This document shows positions 1 through 11,202 of a DNA stretch of 64,000 nucleotides, piece by piece. Position numbers and translations under genes: made by a program. Origin of the DNA: Spinacia oleracea (lineage: Eukaryota > Streptophyta > Magnoliopsida > Caryophyllales > Amaranthaceae); assembly GCF_020520425.1 (NCBI RefSeq), contig NC_079487.1, positions 109,774,141-109,838,140 on the forward strand, given 5' to 3'. The notes under the pieces are model-generated. The model had not been told where the DNA came from. It ran no database searches and saw only the letters and a program-made list of their open reading frames with translations. Each line of letters starts with the position of its first letter. Positions within the stretch are counted from its first letter, which is position 1.

Positions 1-248
1 CAACAGACAACCAAATACAATAAAGGATCACCCCAACTCTGAACAAGTATCTTAAAATACTACCCGTTTCCTCTCCACAAAAGAGTTACAAAGAACGAGC
101 TAACTCGGCTTCTTTGATTATCAACACATGTATACACTTGAATTATAGGCCAATGTTACAGTAGAACACATAGAAGTACACTCAAGTAAACGATTAGGCA
201 AATTAAGTCCAATGACTCCGTAGATATAATTGGCGGGGGGGGGGTGGC

Positions 249-1270
249 TTACTTGCTCTCTGTGAACCTAGGGCTAGGGCGTAAGCACTTCAGGTAGCCA
301 TCCCAAGGAACCTTTTTCAGGCCTGCTCTATGAGAGATCATGTCTCTGACCCTGCAAAAAGAAATAGATACAATAGGCAACAAATTGATCCGGTATCCAA
401 CATAACATGTCTATAAAAATGTACCAGAGAGAGAAATATTCATTCACCTCTCGGCAAATTCGATGGGAGTCTCTCCAGGTTTTATTGTTTGGGGCTCTAG
501 ATACCAAACATCACAAACAACGGCCCAAGATGTCATTAGCTGAAGCAGGTGTGTATTAAATGACTCCCTGCATATACATAGTTCAGAATTTCCCCAAGAT
601 AACCAGACATTCAAAAGAGCAAAGCTATCAAAGATTACCAAACAAATTTTCAGCATGAATTTTTATGTTATCCAATCCACACAACGAGAAACTATTTTAT
701 TATATGCTCTGGATAATCAAATAAACAAATTAAACAGAAGACTAGTGAATACATGTATTCCATGATAAATCTGTAGAGTAGAAAATTAGAATATGTAATT
801 AATCTCTTTTAATTAAATGTAAAATTAACAAATCTAGCAATTCAACAGCAATATAAAAAAAAGGTCACAGTACATCAAATTCAATTCAACACTTAATTTA
901 TCATCAAATTCAAATCAATCACTTAATTTATCATCAAATGCACAGGCGCACAACGAAACTCATATAAAAAATTGAAAAAAAATACTTGAATTCACAAACT
1001 AACCAACATAACTAAACCACAAATTCATATTAAAAAAATTCAGAGCAAATTAATTAAACATGGAAATCAAGATAGGACATAGAATATACCTGAGCATCAA
1101 GGTAGCCAAGGACGGGCGACGAGTTAAACTAGAGCTCCAACACCAACAATTCGTGATCCAGTAGTGTGGTGTGTTTCACAACCTTAAAAAACTAAGCCTT
1201 TCTGCTTCAGGATGTAACCTTTCTCCCCGCGCCGAAACCTAGGGTTTCGCCCCTCTTCCCATTTTCGCAG
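249..1270 (-). pseudogene. GPAT9: GPAT9 (glycerol-3-phosphate acyltransferase 9) gene remnant
   Basis: Only the last part of an ER glycerol-3-phosphate acyltransferase is present. Exon 567-448 encodes the conserved stretch containing LMTSWAVVCDVWYLEPQ and PGETPIEFAER; exon 351-249 continues in frame with VRDMISHRAGLKKVPWDGYLK. Both have good splice sites (acceptors TGCAG, donor AG|GTGAAT). The reading then diverges from the family (RPSPRFTESK, stop at 251-249) and lacks the usual basic C-terminal tail. A leader-like exon near 1270-1090 ends in a clean CAG|GTATAT donor, but none of the many upstream GPAT9 coding exons lies between 1090 and 567. I read this as a partial duplicate with a large internal deletion, probably not functional. 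The stretch 568-1089 is AT-rich and intron-like with nothing else recognised. A spliced short transcript remains possible. Confidence 0.75.
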
Positions 1271-1507
1271 AGCTCGAATTTTCAGAATAAATAGAAAGGG
1301 GCGGCTTGGTGAGAGAAGACTTCGAATGGATAAGGTTGATTCTGAATTTTTGAAGGTGAGATGGGAGGTGTTGGAGTTCTGGCAATGGAGATTTGGAAAG
1401 GAGGAGGAGAGAGAAGGAGAGGAGGCGAAAAATTTGTTCGACCTGGATCTATGCGAGAAAATAAATGAAAAAATATAAAAGGGTCACTTGCGTTGTTCAA
1501 TTATACG

Positions 1508-1808
1508 CGTGTGTCATTTGCATCGCAGATTTGTAAATCTGCGTGGCAAATGACTCTAGGATGCTCCTAGAGTCATTTGCCACGCAGATTTGTAAATCTG
1601 CGACGCACTTGATTGAGTCATTTGCCTCGCAGCTTTGTTAATCTGCGATGCAAATGACTCTGGGGGGCATCCTAGAGTCATTTGCCTCGCAGTTTAACAA
1701 AGCTGCGACGCAAATGAGTAAATTTTATGCTAAAATTTGTTATTTGCATCACATGTTCAGAATGGCGTGGCAAATGCGGGGATGCAAATAAGCCTTTTTC
1801 CACTAGTG
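1508..1808 (-). mobile_element. CACTA (En/Spm) terminus with palindromic subterminal repeats
   Basis: Read on the minus strand from 1808, the sequence starts CACTAGTGGAAAAAGGC, a typical CACTA terminal inverted repeat. Inward of it, about 1508-1770 holds four near-copies of a motif built on TCATTTGC and CGCAGATTTG / CAAATCTGCG, alternating in orientation so that long hairpins form. Such subterminal arrays are where CACTA transposases bind in known elements. The opposite terminus is not found to the left, so the element is truncated or its far end was deleted. The base triplet just outside the end (1809-1811) is TAA. The junction lies inside the LINE ORF2, so the element replaced the LINE 3' end. 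Confidence 0.7.
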
Positions 1809-4800
1809 TAAACTTCCATTTGTCGTCAGTTTTGGGGAGGTCGTGAGCAAGCCAGGTTGCAGATTTAACTGAAAAGTCCCCAGAGTTTGTGCAGCCCCAG
1901 ATAGGAATATCCTGAAGGTTGTTCACAGGAATAGGAATCCCTCTAATCAATTGGACCGCATCAGGAGGAAGAACTGAATGTAACTTTGCAATATCCCAGT
2001 TTTTAGTCTCGTCAATGAAAAAGCTTACCGTCTTGCTATTGTCAATAAGATTCGTAGATAAACCCGGAAATTCAGCCAAGGCATATTGACCAACCCAATT
2101 GTCTTTCCAAAAATTAATGGTGTTTCCATTCCCTAGTTTCCACCTTATACCTTTTCTAAGAATCTCTCTTTGATTCAGAATATTGGACCAGATAGGCGAG
2201 TCTCTAGATTTCTTTTTCGCTGAGAAAAAATTGTTGTTTTGAAGATATTTCTTACGCATAATTTTAGCCCACGTGTTGTCTTCGTCTGTTAGGATTTTCC
2301 AACCGAGTTTAGCTAAGAAGGCTCTATTTAGCGGATAAGTTCTTCGAAGGCCGAGACCCCCTTGCTCCTTGGGTTGACAGACCTTTTTCCAGGCGATAAG
2401 AGGGATTGCATTCCCTGCTCTGCTTTGGTTCCAAAAGAATTGACGGTGAAAAACATCCATTTGATGACATAGTTTTTGCGGAATCAGGAAGGAGGAGCAG
2501 ATGTAGGCTGGAAGCGACTCAAGGTTACTCTGAATGAGAGTCATTCTTCCTGCTTTCGACAGAAAATTGGCCTGCCATGAGTTGATGCGGTTTTCATTTT
2601 TTTGCAGAATGCGCTGATAGTCTGCTTTGGTGGGGGTGAATCCCGAGAAGTGGGCGCCCAGGTATCTACCCAGCGACATAGATTTTGTCATGTTGAAAAT
2701 GCTAGCAAGTGAGTCTCTCTTTGAATGCGTGATATTTTTTGAGAAAATAATAGCCGATTTATGGAAGTTGACGAGTTGTCCCGAGAGTTGACAGAAATCA
2801 GAAATGATTTTTAGAAGGTTATGGCAAGCAGAGCTTGTGGCTTTACAAAGGAGTAGACTATCGTCTGCGAACATGAGACATGGAATTTTAGCGGTCTGCG
2901 GAGCAATTTTAAACCCCAGTCCCTGGTTGGGCCTCGTACTCGCATTGTGAAGCATAATTATAAAGACTTCCATACAGATGATGAAGAGATACGGTGAAAG
3001 AGGGTCGCCTTGTCTTAAGCCCCTAGATGGGGTAAAAATCTTGGTCGTCTCGTTATTAACTTTGAGGGAGTAAGATACTGTTGTGACCGTTGCTTTAACC
3101 CAGTTGATCCAGGTTGCCGGGAAGCCCAATTTGTCTAGAACTGCCCATAGGAAGTCCCATTCTATCCTATCGTAGGCTTTTTCCATATCTAGCTTAAGCG
3201 CACACCAGCCAGTTTTCGATTTTGATTTTTTAAAAACGTTCAAAATTTCTTGTGCCAGCAGGAGGTTATCGTGAATTGATCTACCAGGGGTGAAGGCGTT
3301 TTGAAAGGGGCTAATGTGATTCTTAAGAAAAGGGCTTAGCCTAGTGACTAGGAGTTTAGAGATAGCCTTATAGATCGTATTACAGAGACTGATTGGCCTA
3401 AAATGGTTGGGATTCTCAGGATTGTCATTTTTAGGGATAAGGGCTATCAATGTGTGATTAAGAAAAGGCGGTAGATGACCATGAGAGAAAAAGCTCTTGA
3501 TCGCTAAAGAGATCTCTGGCCCAATAATTTTCCAGTAAGTTTGGAAGAATTTCGGACCAAACCCGTCTGAACCTGGAGCCTTAAGTGGATTCATACTAAA
3601 GAAACTTTCCTTGATTTCATCCTCAGAGAAGGGGGCAACTAGGTTTTCACTCTCTGTACTAGTAACTAATTGTGGCAGAAAATCCAGATTAAAAGTCCTG
3701 TCATTTTGGACGGCGGACTTAAACCTTTCTTTAAAAGATTCGTAAAGAATGTTTTTAACATTTTCCTGACCTTCTTCCCATGCATTGTCTTTATTTTTGA
3801 GTCTGTAGATATGATTTTTAGCCGCTCTATGCTTCATAATCTGATGGAAAAATCTGGTATTCCTGTCGCCTTGGTTAAGCCAAGTTTTCTTTGCTGCGCT
3901 TTTCCAGGCATACTGTCTATGAATAAGAATTCTTTCTCGTTGCTTTAGCATTCTGAGAAGGTGATTTTTCCATATAGGGTTGAAGGGTTGTGAAATCAGT
4001 TTATCTTCCAATTCTTGGATTTTCTCTGCGTTTGCTTTAAGTTGCATGGTTTTATGGGAAAATCTTTCCTTGGCCCATAATTTTAGGTCATCTTTAATAT
4101 TAGAGAGTTTGGTTCTTATTCTAAAGAATCTTGAACCTTGAATATTTGAATTCCACTTTTGTTTAACAATTTTAGTTGGTTCTTCATATAGAGTCCATGA
4201 GTTCTGGAATCTGAAGATTCTGTTAGTCGGTAACGCCTCTGCGTTTGTGTCGAAGAACATGGGGGCGTGGTCTGAGCTCGTGAAGGTACCATACTTTATA
4301 AAAGCGTTCGGGAATTTATGGGCGAAGCTAGTGCTAGCAATTGCTCGATCTAGTCGTTGATATAATCCTGGGTGGGATTGGGATTTCCAGGAGAAAGACT
4401 GTTGCAGACAAGCGATGTCTGTAGCAATGGTTCTATTGATAAATCTGGGAAGTCTTTGACATTGGTTTAGAGTGACCGGGTTACCTCCGAGCTTATCTGA
4501 AGGTTGTAAAAGTTCGTTGAAATCGCCGACAAGAATCCAAGGGGTGTGGATATTTTCGTAAAACGTAGACATTGACTCCCAGAAAGGGTCTTTGTCTGGG
4601 TTTTGAGCGGGAAAGTATGCCCCTGATACTAGAATCTGTTCGTTAGTTGGTTTGTATAAAACGTTAAGGTGAGCACACCGATCCACAAGCGTGTAGTTTT
4701 GAACCAGGATTGAGTCGTTATTCCAGCAGACCCAAAGTCCACCACTATGCCCCATAGGGTTGATGATTATATGTTTTTGGAAACGAAAACCTCTGATAAC

Positions 4801-4938
4801 ATTTCTACTAGTGGAATTAGTCGTCATAGTTTCAAGAATGAATAAAATATCTGGTTTAAAGGTGGTGATGTAGTGGTTGATATCACCAATTGCTTGTAGT
4901 TTTTTACCTCCTTGAATATTCCATGTGAGAATCTTCAT
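1809..4938 (-). mobile_element. L1-type LINE, ORF2 (endonuclease / reverse transcriptase), 3' truncated
   Basis: One long open frame (4938 to 1678) starts MKILTWNIQGG and shows the apurinic endonuclease domain first (GDFNELL near residue 139, SDHAPMF near 221). The reverse transcriptase follows (LIPKNDNP near 496, AYDRIEWDFL, GLRQGDPLSPYLF, FADDSLLL near 690), then a C-terminal zf-RVT-like start (IWGCTNSGDFSVKSATW). This order is that of plant L1 elements: target-primed reverse transcription by an ORF2 protein. LINE homology ends at about 1811; the last 40-odd residues of the frame are translated CACTA terminus, and the rest of the zinc-binding region, the 3'UTR and the poly(A) are missing. 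The endonuclease and RT frame has no stop, so the insertion is fairly young, but the element cannot be complete. Confidence 0.9.
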
Positions 4939-4947
4939 AATTATGAA

Positions 4948-5649
4948 TTAGCATAAATAAAAGGCCTTTAGCCCATACGTTTCAAAGCGGAGCAAAGTCC
5001 GGTTCCAGTTAGCCCAAGCAATGGAGGCTAAGATCAAACGAAAAAAAGCAACAACTTTGTAATGAAAAGGAAAACTTATTACATAACCAAAGTTAAGAGG
5101 AACATTATTAACATTCCAGGAGAAGGGGCAAAAGATGTTCGAAGCCCAGGAGTGGAAACGCCATACTTGTGCATTGAAGGTATGAGTAAAATACCAACTG
5201 AGAATGCAAAAAACAGAAGAGAGAGTTAGCCAGAAGTTTCTAAACAACATTTGCACAGTTGACCAAGACCCCAAGTAAGGGAGCCAAATTGACATGAGGA
5301 GGTGCTGGTTATTTAGAACAAAAAGGTCCTCAGGTAGGAAACATGTAATGTTTCTTACAACATCATAGGAGATGAACCAAAGGCTATCTTTGGACTCAAC
5401 CAAAAGGCACCAAGCAAAGAGCTTCCTGAAACTTAGGTTCCTCCATTTGAAAGGGAACCAAGAGGTGGTCCAAAGACTAACCTTGATTCTGATCAAGGCA
5501 AAAGAAATGTTCCACGGTTTAAAGTCCAAGATAACATGAAGCCAAGGCAAACAACGAAATAAGGAGAGCCAACACAGAACAAAATCCATTAAAGTCAAAT
5601 TATCATTAATATTACAATTATCATTATACATGCGTTTAGTGTTTATCAT
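4948..5649 (-). other. Unrecognised 233-codon open frame just upstream of LINE ORF2
   Basis: The frame ends 9 bases before the ORF2 start on the same strand and is probably the LINE 5' portion. The translation is very rich in Trp, Phe and Leu and has no CCHC zinc knuckle or other ORF1 signature that I can see, so it is unlikely to be a normal plant L1 ORF1. It may be an open stretch of leader DNA without coding role, or a captured fragment. The 5' limit of the LINE could not be fixed; about 5650-5700 is the likely area. Confidence 0.25.
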
Positions 5650-6080
5650 TAGACCAAGACTTCATTAACCGTAATATATACTTTCCATTCCGTAAGTATA
5701 AGTTGTTTTTCTTAATTGTAGAAGTGATGAGATTTTAATGTAGCTGGGCCTTCAAAGTTCAAACACAGCGGATAGCCGTTGACATGAGTAGGCAAAAGAG
5801 CAACTTTAGTTTTATTAGTTTTGCACGCACAAACACACAAACACAGAAGGATCGGAGAGAGATCCGTGAATGTAGACGTAAAAGACAAATACACACAACA
5901 AAAGTATTCTTTTCAAACACGTACTACTCAGATTCATCCACATGCACACACCACACTTTTTATTTTATTTTTTATTTTTCTTAATTAATTAGTGCATGCA
6001 ATGCCACCTAGTTATATACTTCTTTTCACGGGATTTATTATGATAAGTGATCGAACCCCATTCTCTCGCAATTTAGAAGG
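5650..6080. other. Intergenic stretch between LINE and G2-like gene
   Basis: AT-rich DNA with no frame, RNA gene or repeat boundary I can support. It probably includes the 5' limit of the LINE. Confidence 0.4.
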
Positions 6081-6275
6081 GGACCATGGTGCATATAGAG
6101 CATGGTGCACCTTAAAAACACTAGTATATAATTGAAAGAACATCTGGTTACGAGAAAAGAACATAACAAAAAAGTGAAATATTATATCGCATGTTCTTTT
6201 ACCGTTAGTGTCATGTTCTTTTGCTTATGCACATATGTTCTTTTGGTGCACCATGCTCTATGTGCACCACGGTCC
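6081..6275. repeat. Short TIR element (MITE) in the promoter region of the G2-like gene
   Basis: The ends are near-perfect inverted repeats of about 35 bases. The left begins GGACCATGGTGCATATAGAG; the reverse complement of the right begins GGACCGTGGTGCACATAGAG, and both continue CATGGTGCACC. The unit is 195 bases with an AT-rich middle. The superfamily is not assigned because no clear target duplication was seen. Confidence 0.65.
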
Positions 6276-6904
6276 ATAGTCCACGGATTGCCATTCTCTA
6301 GCCTTTGTTCACAAACAAAGGCAATACAAATACATATAATTTCCCATCTAAATATCTAATCCTTAATATATAGAATAAACTAATTAAGGCGAAATGGTAT
6401 TCCCGTGTTTACCTACCGACGATGAAGGTTATAGTGTAACGACTTTTACTGTGAACGGTTAACATATACTTATCTCTTATACGTGTAAATTAATCACTTA
6501 TGTCGTGTTAACTACATCGATGAAAGAATAAACCTTATTCTTAATTTGTATTTCCCCCATGATAATCCAACCTAAATGGGAAATTGTAATAAATACTTAT
6601 TGAATTGGTTTAAAAATGAAATAATTAATTAATAAAGTAACACCCCTTCAAACTACACTTTACCAGTTAAGCTAGTTGACATCTACTATGAGCAATTACA
6701 GTTTAAATGAAGTCCAAAACATATGACGTATATGTAACGCAATATTGATATACTCTTTCCAGTTTCCATATATCTCCTTGAATTGCCCTAGCTTAGCAAG
6801 CCAATTAAAGCATCATGCAATACAAGCCATACAGCTCACATAAAGAAAGACTTGCTAGCTAGACAGAAAGAAAGAGAGTAGTTAGACTTAATTATCAACT
6901 AATT

Positions 6905-6930
6905 ATTATTATACTATATATAAGCAAGAG
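6905..6930 (+). promoter_or_regulatory. Probable TATA box of the G2-like transcription factor gene
   Basis: ATACTATATATAAGC lies about 210 bases before the start codon at 7134, after a GA-rich stretch (AGACAGAAAGAAAGAGAG, about 6862-6880). This implies a leader of roughly 180 bases. There is no experimental support; placed by sequence and spacing only. Confidence 0.45.
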
Positions 6931-7133
6931 TATAAGGGTAGGAATAATTTCTACAAATTCTATGCAACACCTCACTTGCTTAATTTCATGCTCAAAAGAA
7001 TTATTCCAAATCCTCTTTTTTAATTAAATTATTACTCCATTTTTATTCTAAATTAATTAGTCCTCAATCATATATAGAATTTGGAAAACAACATATAGTT
7101 GAGGCCAAAAGGGGAAATTAGAGAGCTTTAATC

Positions 7134-8942
7134 ATGATTAGGGCAGGAAGTCCTAACACACAAGGATCCAAAACAAGCCTTTCCAATAATCATAAAGTTG
7201 ATGAGGAGTCTGAGGAGGATGACAAGGTATTATTATTAGAGGAAGAAGAAGAAGAAGAAGAAGAAGTTGGGGAAGAGGTGGATGACAACAGTAACAGTAA
7301 CAGCCGGGTGATGATCAAGATCAATGGTTCGAGTTCGAGTACGAGCACCGTCGAGGAGGACGATAAGAAGGGGCCTAACTCCTCGGGATCCGTGAGGCCG
7401 TACAACCGCTCGAAGATGCCACGGCTCCGGTGGACCCCGGATCTTCACCTTTGCTTTGTTCATGCTGTTGAGAGGCTAGGAGGACAAGAAAGTAAGTAGC
7501 ACAACTTGTACTATATCAAATTAATTGAAGTAGTATTAATTAACAATTTAAGGGTATTTAATTTAATTAATTTACTAAGGTTTTATATATGTGATGTGGA
7601 AATTGATGCAAATGTGTAGGAGCAACACCTAAGTTGGTCCTTCAGATGATGAATATCAAAGGCCTAAGTATTGCTCATGTCAAAAGTCATCTTCAGGTAA
7701 CTACTAAATTCACTCAAATTAATAAGTTTAGATATAATCTGTTTAATAATTAGTTAGTTTATTAATTAATTAAATTAAGTCCTTTCTAATTAATATCTAT
7801 CTTGACATTGAAATGAATTATTTATCAGATGTACAGAAGCAAAAAGATTGATGAATCAAATCAAGGTATATTTAATTTGAATCTTCTATTGAGATTTTAT
7901 AACTTTTTGATTAGGGTTTTGCAATCTTTAGTTCTTTGTGTATTAATCAAATCATTATTTTCTAATTTCAATTCGATGTTTTCGATCAACCACTTTTCTG
8001 CAGCAGCTATGAGCAATCAAGGGATATTCAGTGATAATGGAAGAGATAATATCTACAATCTCAGCCAGTTACCTATGTTACAAGGCTACAATCATCAAAG
8101 ACCGCCTTTTAGTCTAAGGTACAAAAATAAATTGCCCTAAAAGTTATAGGAAATAAAAATACAATTGAATCTTTTATACTCCGTACTTACTTTTCTTTTT
8201 CATTGCAACGTACTTACGTAATAGATATGGTGATCCTTCTTGGAGAGGTCATTCCAACCAAGCGTATGCTCCTTACAACGTTGGGACTTCATCATCAGAA
8301 AGATCTAGAAACGGATTGAATTTCAGTTCACTCCCGGAAAGGATGATATTTTCAAGTAGTAATAGCAATATCTTCCAAGGGCAAATGTCAAATTGGAGAA
8401 ACCAACAAACACTAAAAAAAACCCCAATAATACTATCTCATCAAAGCAATGGATCATCATCATGTCAATCCACTAGTAGGCCAATTAGGTCTAACATGGA
8501 GTTAAATTTAGCAATTAGTCCAATTCAACAAGTAGTACCGCGTGATCAAGGAAAAGATCATCAAAGATCTAACTCTTCAAACTTCCTTAAACCCTACTCG
8601 AACATCATCGATATCAAACAAGGTTCAACAACCACAACAAGTAATCATTTGAAGAGGAAAGCTATGGATTTGGATCTCTCCCTTGCCCTAGCTCATCCAA
8701 AAGATATCGACAACAACGATCCATTAACCAAGAAAAACACAAAGGACAAAGAGGTAATAATAGGAAGTAGTGATAAATTATTATCACTTTCATTACAATA
8801 TCCACCACCACCATTATTATTATCGTCTAGCTCGGAACACGATAACCAGTTCATAATTAGCAAGTTGAAGGAAGGAGATGCAAGTAGTAGTAGGATGAAT
8901 AATAAGCAACAAACAAGGACGAGTTTGGATCTGACTTTATGA
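7134..8942 (+). CDS. G2-like (GARP) MYB-related transcription factor, EAR-motif type
   Basis: Five exons: 7134-7491, 7620-7696, 7829-7865, 8004-8118, 8225-8942, giving 434 residues. All junctions are GT-AG and in frame. An acidic N-terminus (a run of about eight Glu) leads to the G2-like DNA-binding domain at about residues 95-155: KMPRLRWTPDLHLCFVHAVERLGGQ, then ATPKLVLQMMNIKGLSIAHVKSHLQMYRSKK, including the diagnostic SHLQMY. Closest family I recognise is the Arabidopsis At2g40260/At1g14600 group. The Asn/Ser-rich C-terminal half has four LxLxL-type EAR motifs (ELNLAI, DLDLSLALA, LLSLSLQ and the terminal SLDLTL), so a nuclear repressor is inferred. The acceptor of exon 4 could shift 3 bases (tandem CAGCAG). 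The function of this subgroup is little known. Confidence 0.9.
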
Positions 8943-9585
8943 TTGAATGAAGACAATTTACAAGTGAGATCTTGATCATGTACTTTTTTTTATTTGCAAA
9001 AAGTAGATAAATATATCTATTGCATATAATATAACTAAGGTAATATAATGCCAAATTTAAATTGTCCTTAAGCTCTAATTTTGTTGTTGTTATACGTAGT
9101 ATATCATAATCTAAATATTCTAAGTGTCTAGGAAATCGAATATTATTAGCTAGGAGTTACATAAAAGAAGGACCAGTTACATTAGTTAATTAACCATAAT
9201 TATTTTTAATTTGATTTTTGTAATTTTCTCGAACTACTTCATTACTCAGAAATCAGAATCCTTGCATGATCGATAATTATATAGTATATTGTTTTTTAAT
9301 GTCTTACACAAGACAAATTTGCCATCAAGAATCTTGCTTGCATTCAAATGTTGTGTTTTTTATTTTTATTTTCGAAGCCAATATATAACTATTATTTCTG
9401 AGCCACACAAGATTTTTGTTCGATTTTTTTAGAAAATAATTATATTTATGGTTTACAATTATTAGATGCTTATAGAATTGATGTTCAATTGAAAACAAAA
9501 ATTATATTATGCTGCTTAGAAGAAAATAGGAAAGTCTTTGCATTCTTATTTTAGTTGTCATTTCCTTTTCTTTTTTCTTTTCCTT
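8943..9585. other. Downstream region of the G2-like gene
   Basis: AT-rich 3' flank with the likely 3'UTR and polyadenylation region just after the stop. No other feature is recognisable here. Confidence 0.4.
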
Positions 9586-9589
9586 TTCT

Positions 9590-10008
9590 CCTTCATCCTG
9601 ATTTATATTTTCGTTAGAATAATGCTCTGAATCGGTCAATCCTCTTACTACGACGCCCCCAGCACGGGATCTCACTGGCCGATCAGGGGCGACGCCCCTA
9701 GTTTAGAGGTTCGGGGATGCAACGTGGTCCCCGATGGGAGTTCGGGGGCAACTTCACGATTTATGTTATTCTGGACTAGGGTTATTTGTTTTGGGCATTT
9801 TTTTTGGTTTTTTCGCATCTGTCTAGAGATTACTATATAAACTCTCTTGGTCATAACCTAGTTGAATTCTGTAATATGTACTCCTCAAGATCAATAAAAC
9901 TTTCATCCCCTCTGCCTGTGGATGTAGCTAACATATTGTTAGTGAACCATGTTAAATCTATGCGTTCTTTATTTACGTTATTTAATATTTCTTTGCTTCC
10001 GTTATAAC
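9590..10008 (+). repeat. LTR fragment, probably Ty1/copia type
   Basis: A GC-rich block with ACGCCCC, GGGGCGACGCCCC and GGGGGCAAC motifs is followed by TATAAACTC (about 9837), AATAAAACTTTC, and then CTGTGGATGTAGCTAACA with GTGAACCATGTTAAA. That arrangement resembles the U3-R-U5 layout and conserved tail of many copia LTRs. The right end is placed at the terminal ACA near 10008. No partner LTR, gag or pol is nearby, so this is a solo or truncated LTR; the left limit is approximate. Confidence 0.45.
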
Positions 10009-10056
10009 AATTGTTAATGGTTACTCCGTAATTTTTCATGTTGTTGTTATATATTA

Positions 10057-10315
10057 CTTCCTCTGTTTCATAATAGATGCATCATATTGTTTTTCTACAC
10101 TATTTATATATTAACTTTGACCATCAATATCTTTAATTACATAATAATAAATTTTACAAATATTAGATGTTCTGATAATATATTAAGATTAACCCAGTAA
10201 TAATTAAAAATACAAAAAAAAGAATTTACATGTTGTTATTAATAAATGTGATCGAAAGTTAATAAATGAATAATGTAAAAGTCAATATAATGCATGTATT
10301 GAGAAATATAGGAAG
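10057..10315. repeat. Stowaway-like MITE
   Basis: Flanked by TA on both sides (10055-10056, 10316-10317). Left end CTTCCTCTGTTTCATAATAG; right end reads, reverse complemented, CTTCCTATATTTCTCAATAC. The TA target duplication and CTCCCTCYGT-like ends fit Tc1/mariner-derived Stowaway elements. Confidence 0.75.
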
Positions 10316-10495
10316 TATTGTATTACTATGTAGGACGATGATAAAGGTCGCAAGTTGCGATGATATTTAGTTGTCGCATACGTGTCACAGTTTAATTGGT
10401 ACATATAGGCGTCACGTAGGCTACGCGTCATCATAATATTTTTACTATCAATGCAATATTTCTACTATGAAAATAAGGTAATCGATATGAATAAG

Positions 10496-10818
10496 AGCAT
10501 CTTCAACGGTAAGCTAATTGCTAAATTAGTTTGTCATGCCACATAATATATCAAGCTACTTTCCTTTTTGGCTAGTTGGTATCCCAATGTTTAGCTAATA
10601 GCTTGATATTAATGTATTTATATTTGCCAATCAATATTTTAAATATAATTTAATTTAATATTATTTCATTGGCCCATTTTTTCAAGCAAATTAGTTTGTT
10701 TAAGCTAATTTGCTTGGGCAAGCTAATTTATCATTTGAACTCCAATGGTCAAGCTAGTAGCTTGGAATTTCTAAAAATTGCAAACTAGTCCCTAGCTACA
10801 ACCATTGGAGATGCTCTA
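10496..10818. repeat. MITE with GAGCATCT termini (Harbinger/Tourist-like)
   Basis: Left end GAGCATCTTCAACGG and right end CCATTGGAGATGCTC are inverted copies, with TAA just outside both ends, matching the 3-bp duplication of Harbinger-type elements. The interior repeats AAGCTAATTT and related motifs in both orientations. Confidence 0.6.
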
Positions 10819-10923
10819 AGGAAACAAATTAGAATATTAAGATTTTTCTACCTTTTTTATAACATGTATAATAAATAATATAAGTTAAATATTTTAATTT
10901 TCAATTTAAATCATGACACATAA

Positions 10924-11202
10924 CACTACAAGAATTTGTATCTTTAACGACAACCTAATTACGACGGGTTAAAAATCCCGTCGCAAAAGCCTTTTGCGAC
11001 GGGGCTAACAACCAAACAATGACGGGAATAACCGTCACAAATGTCTTTTACGACAGGTTTACGACGGATTTACGACGGGATTTCTATTAACGACGGCCCC
11101 CTTTTATGACGGGCTCACGATAGGAAATCCCGTCGTTAATCAACGATTATTGGCCTTTCGCGATGGGATTTCCCGTCGTTAATAGTACAATTTCTTGTAG
11201 TG
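10924..11202. repeat. Complete 279-bp CACTA MITE
   Basis: Starts CACTACAAGAATTTGTA and ends with the inverse TTTCTTGTAGTG, with the 3-bp duplication TAA at 10921-10923 and 11203-11205, the CACTA signature. The interior carries many copies of GACGGG/CCCGTCG, typical subterminal repeats. No coding capacity, so it depends on a transposase elsewhere. Confidence 0.9.

Noticed and set aside
1508-1770. CRISPR-like repeat array
   Set aside because: Plant nuclear DNA, alternating inverted units without spacers; explained as CACTA subterminal repeats.
7190-7463. Open frames antisense to the first exon of the G2-like gene (Ser/Leu and Phe rich)
   Set aside because: They mirror the Glu-rich coding run on the other strand; no independent support.
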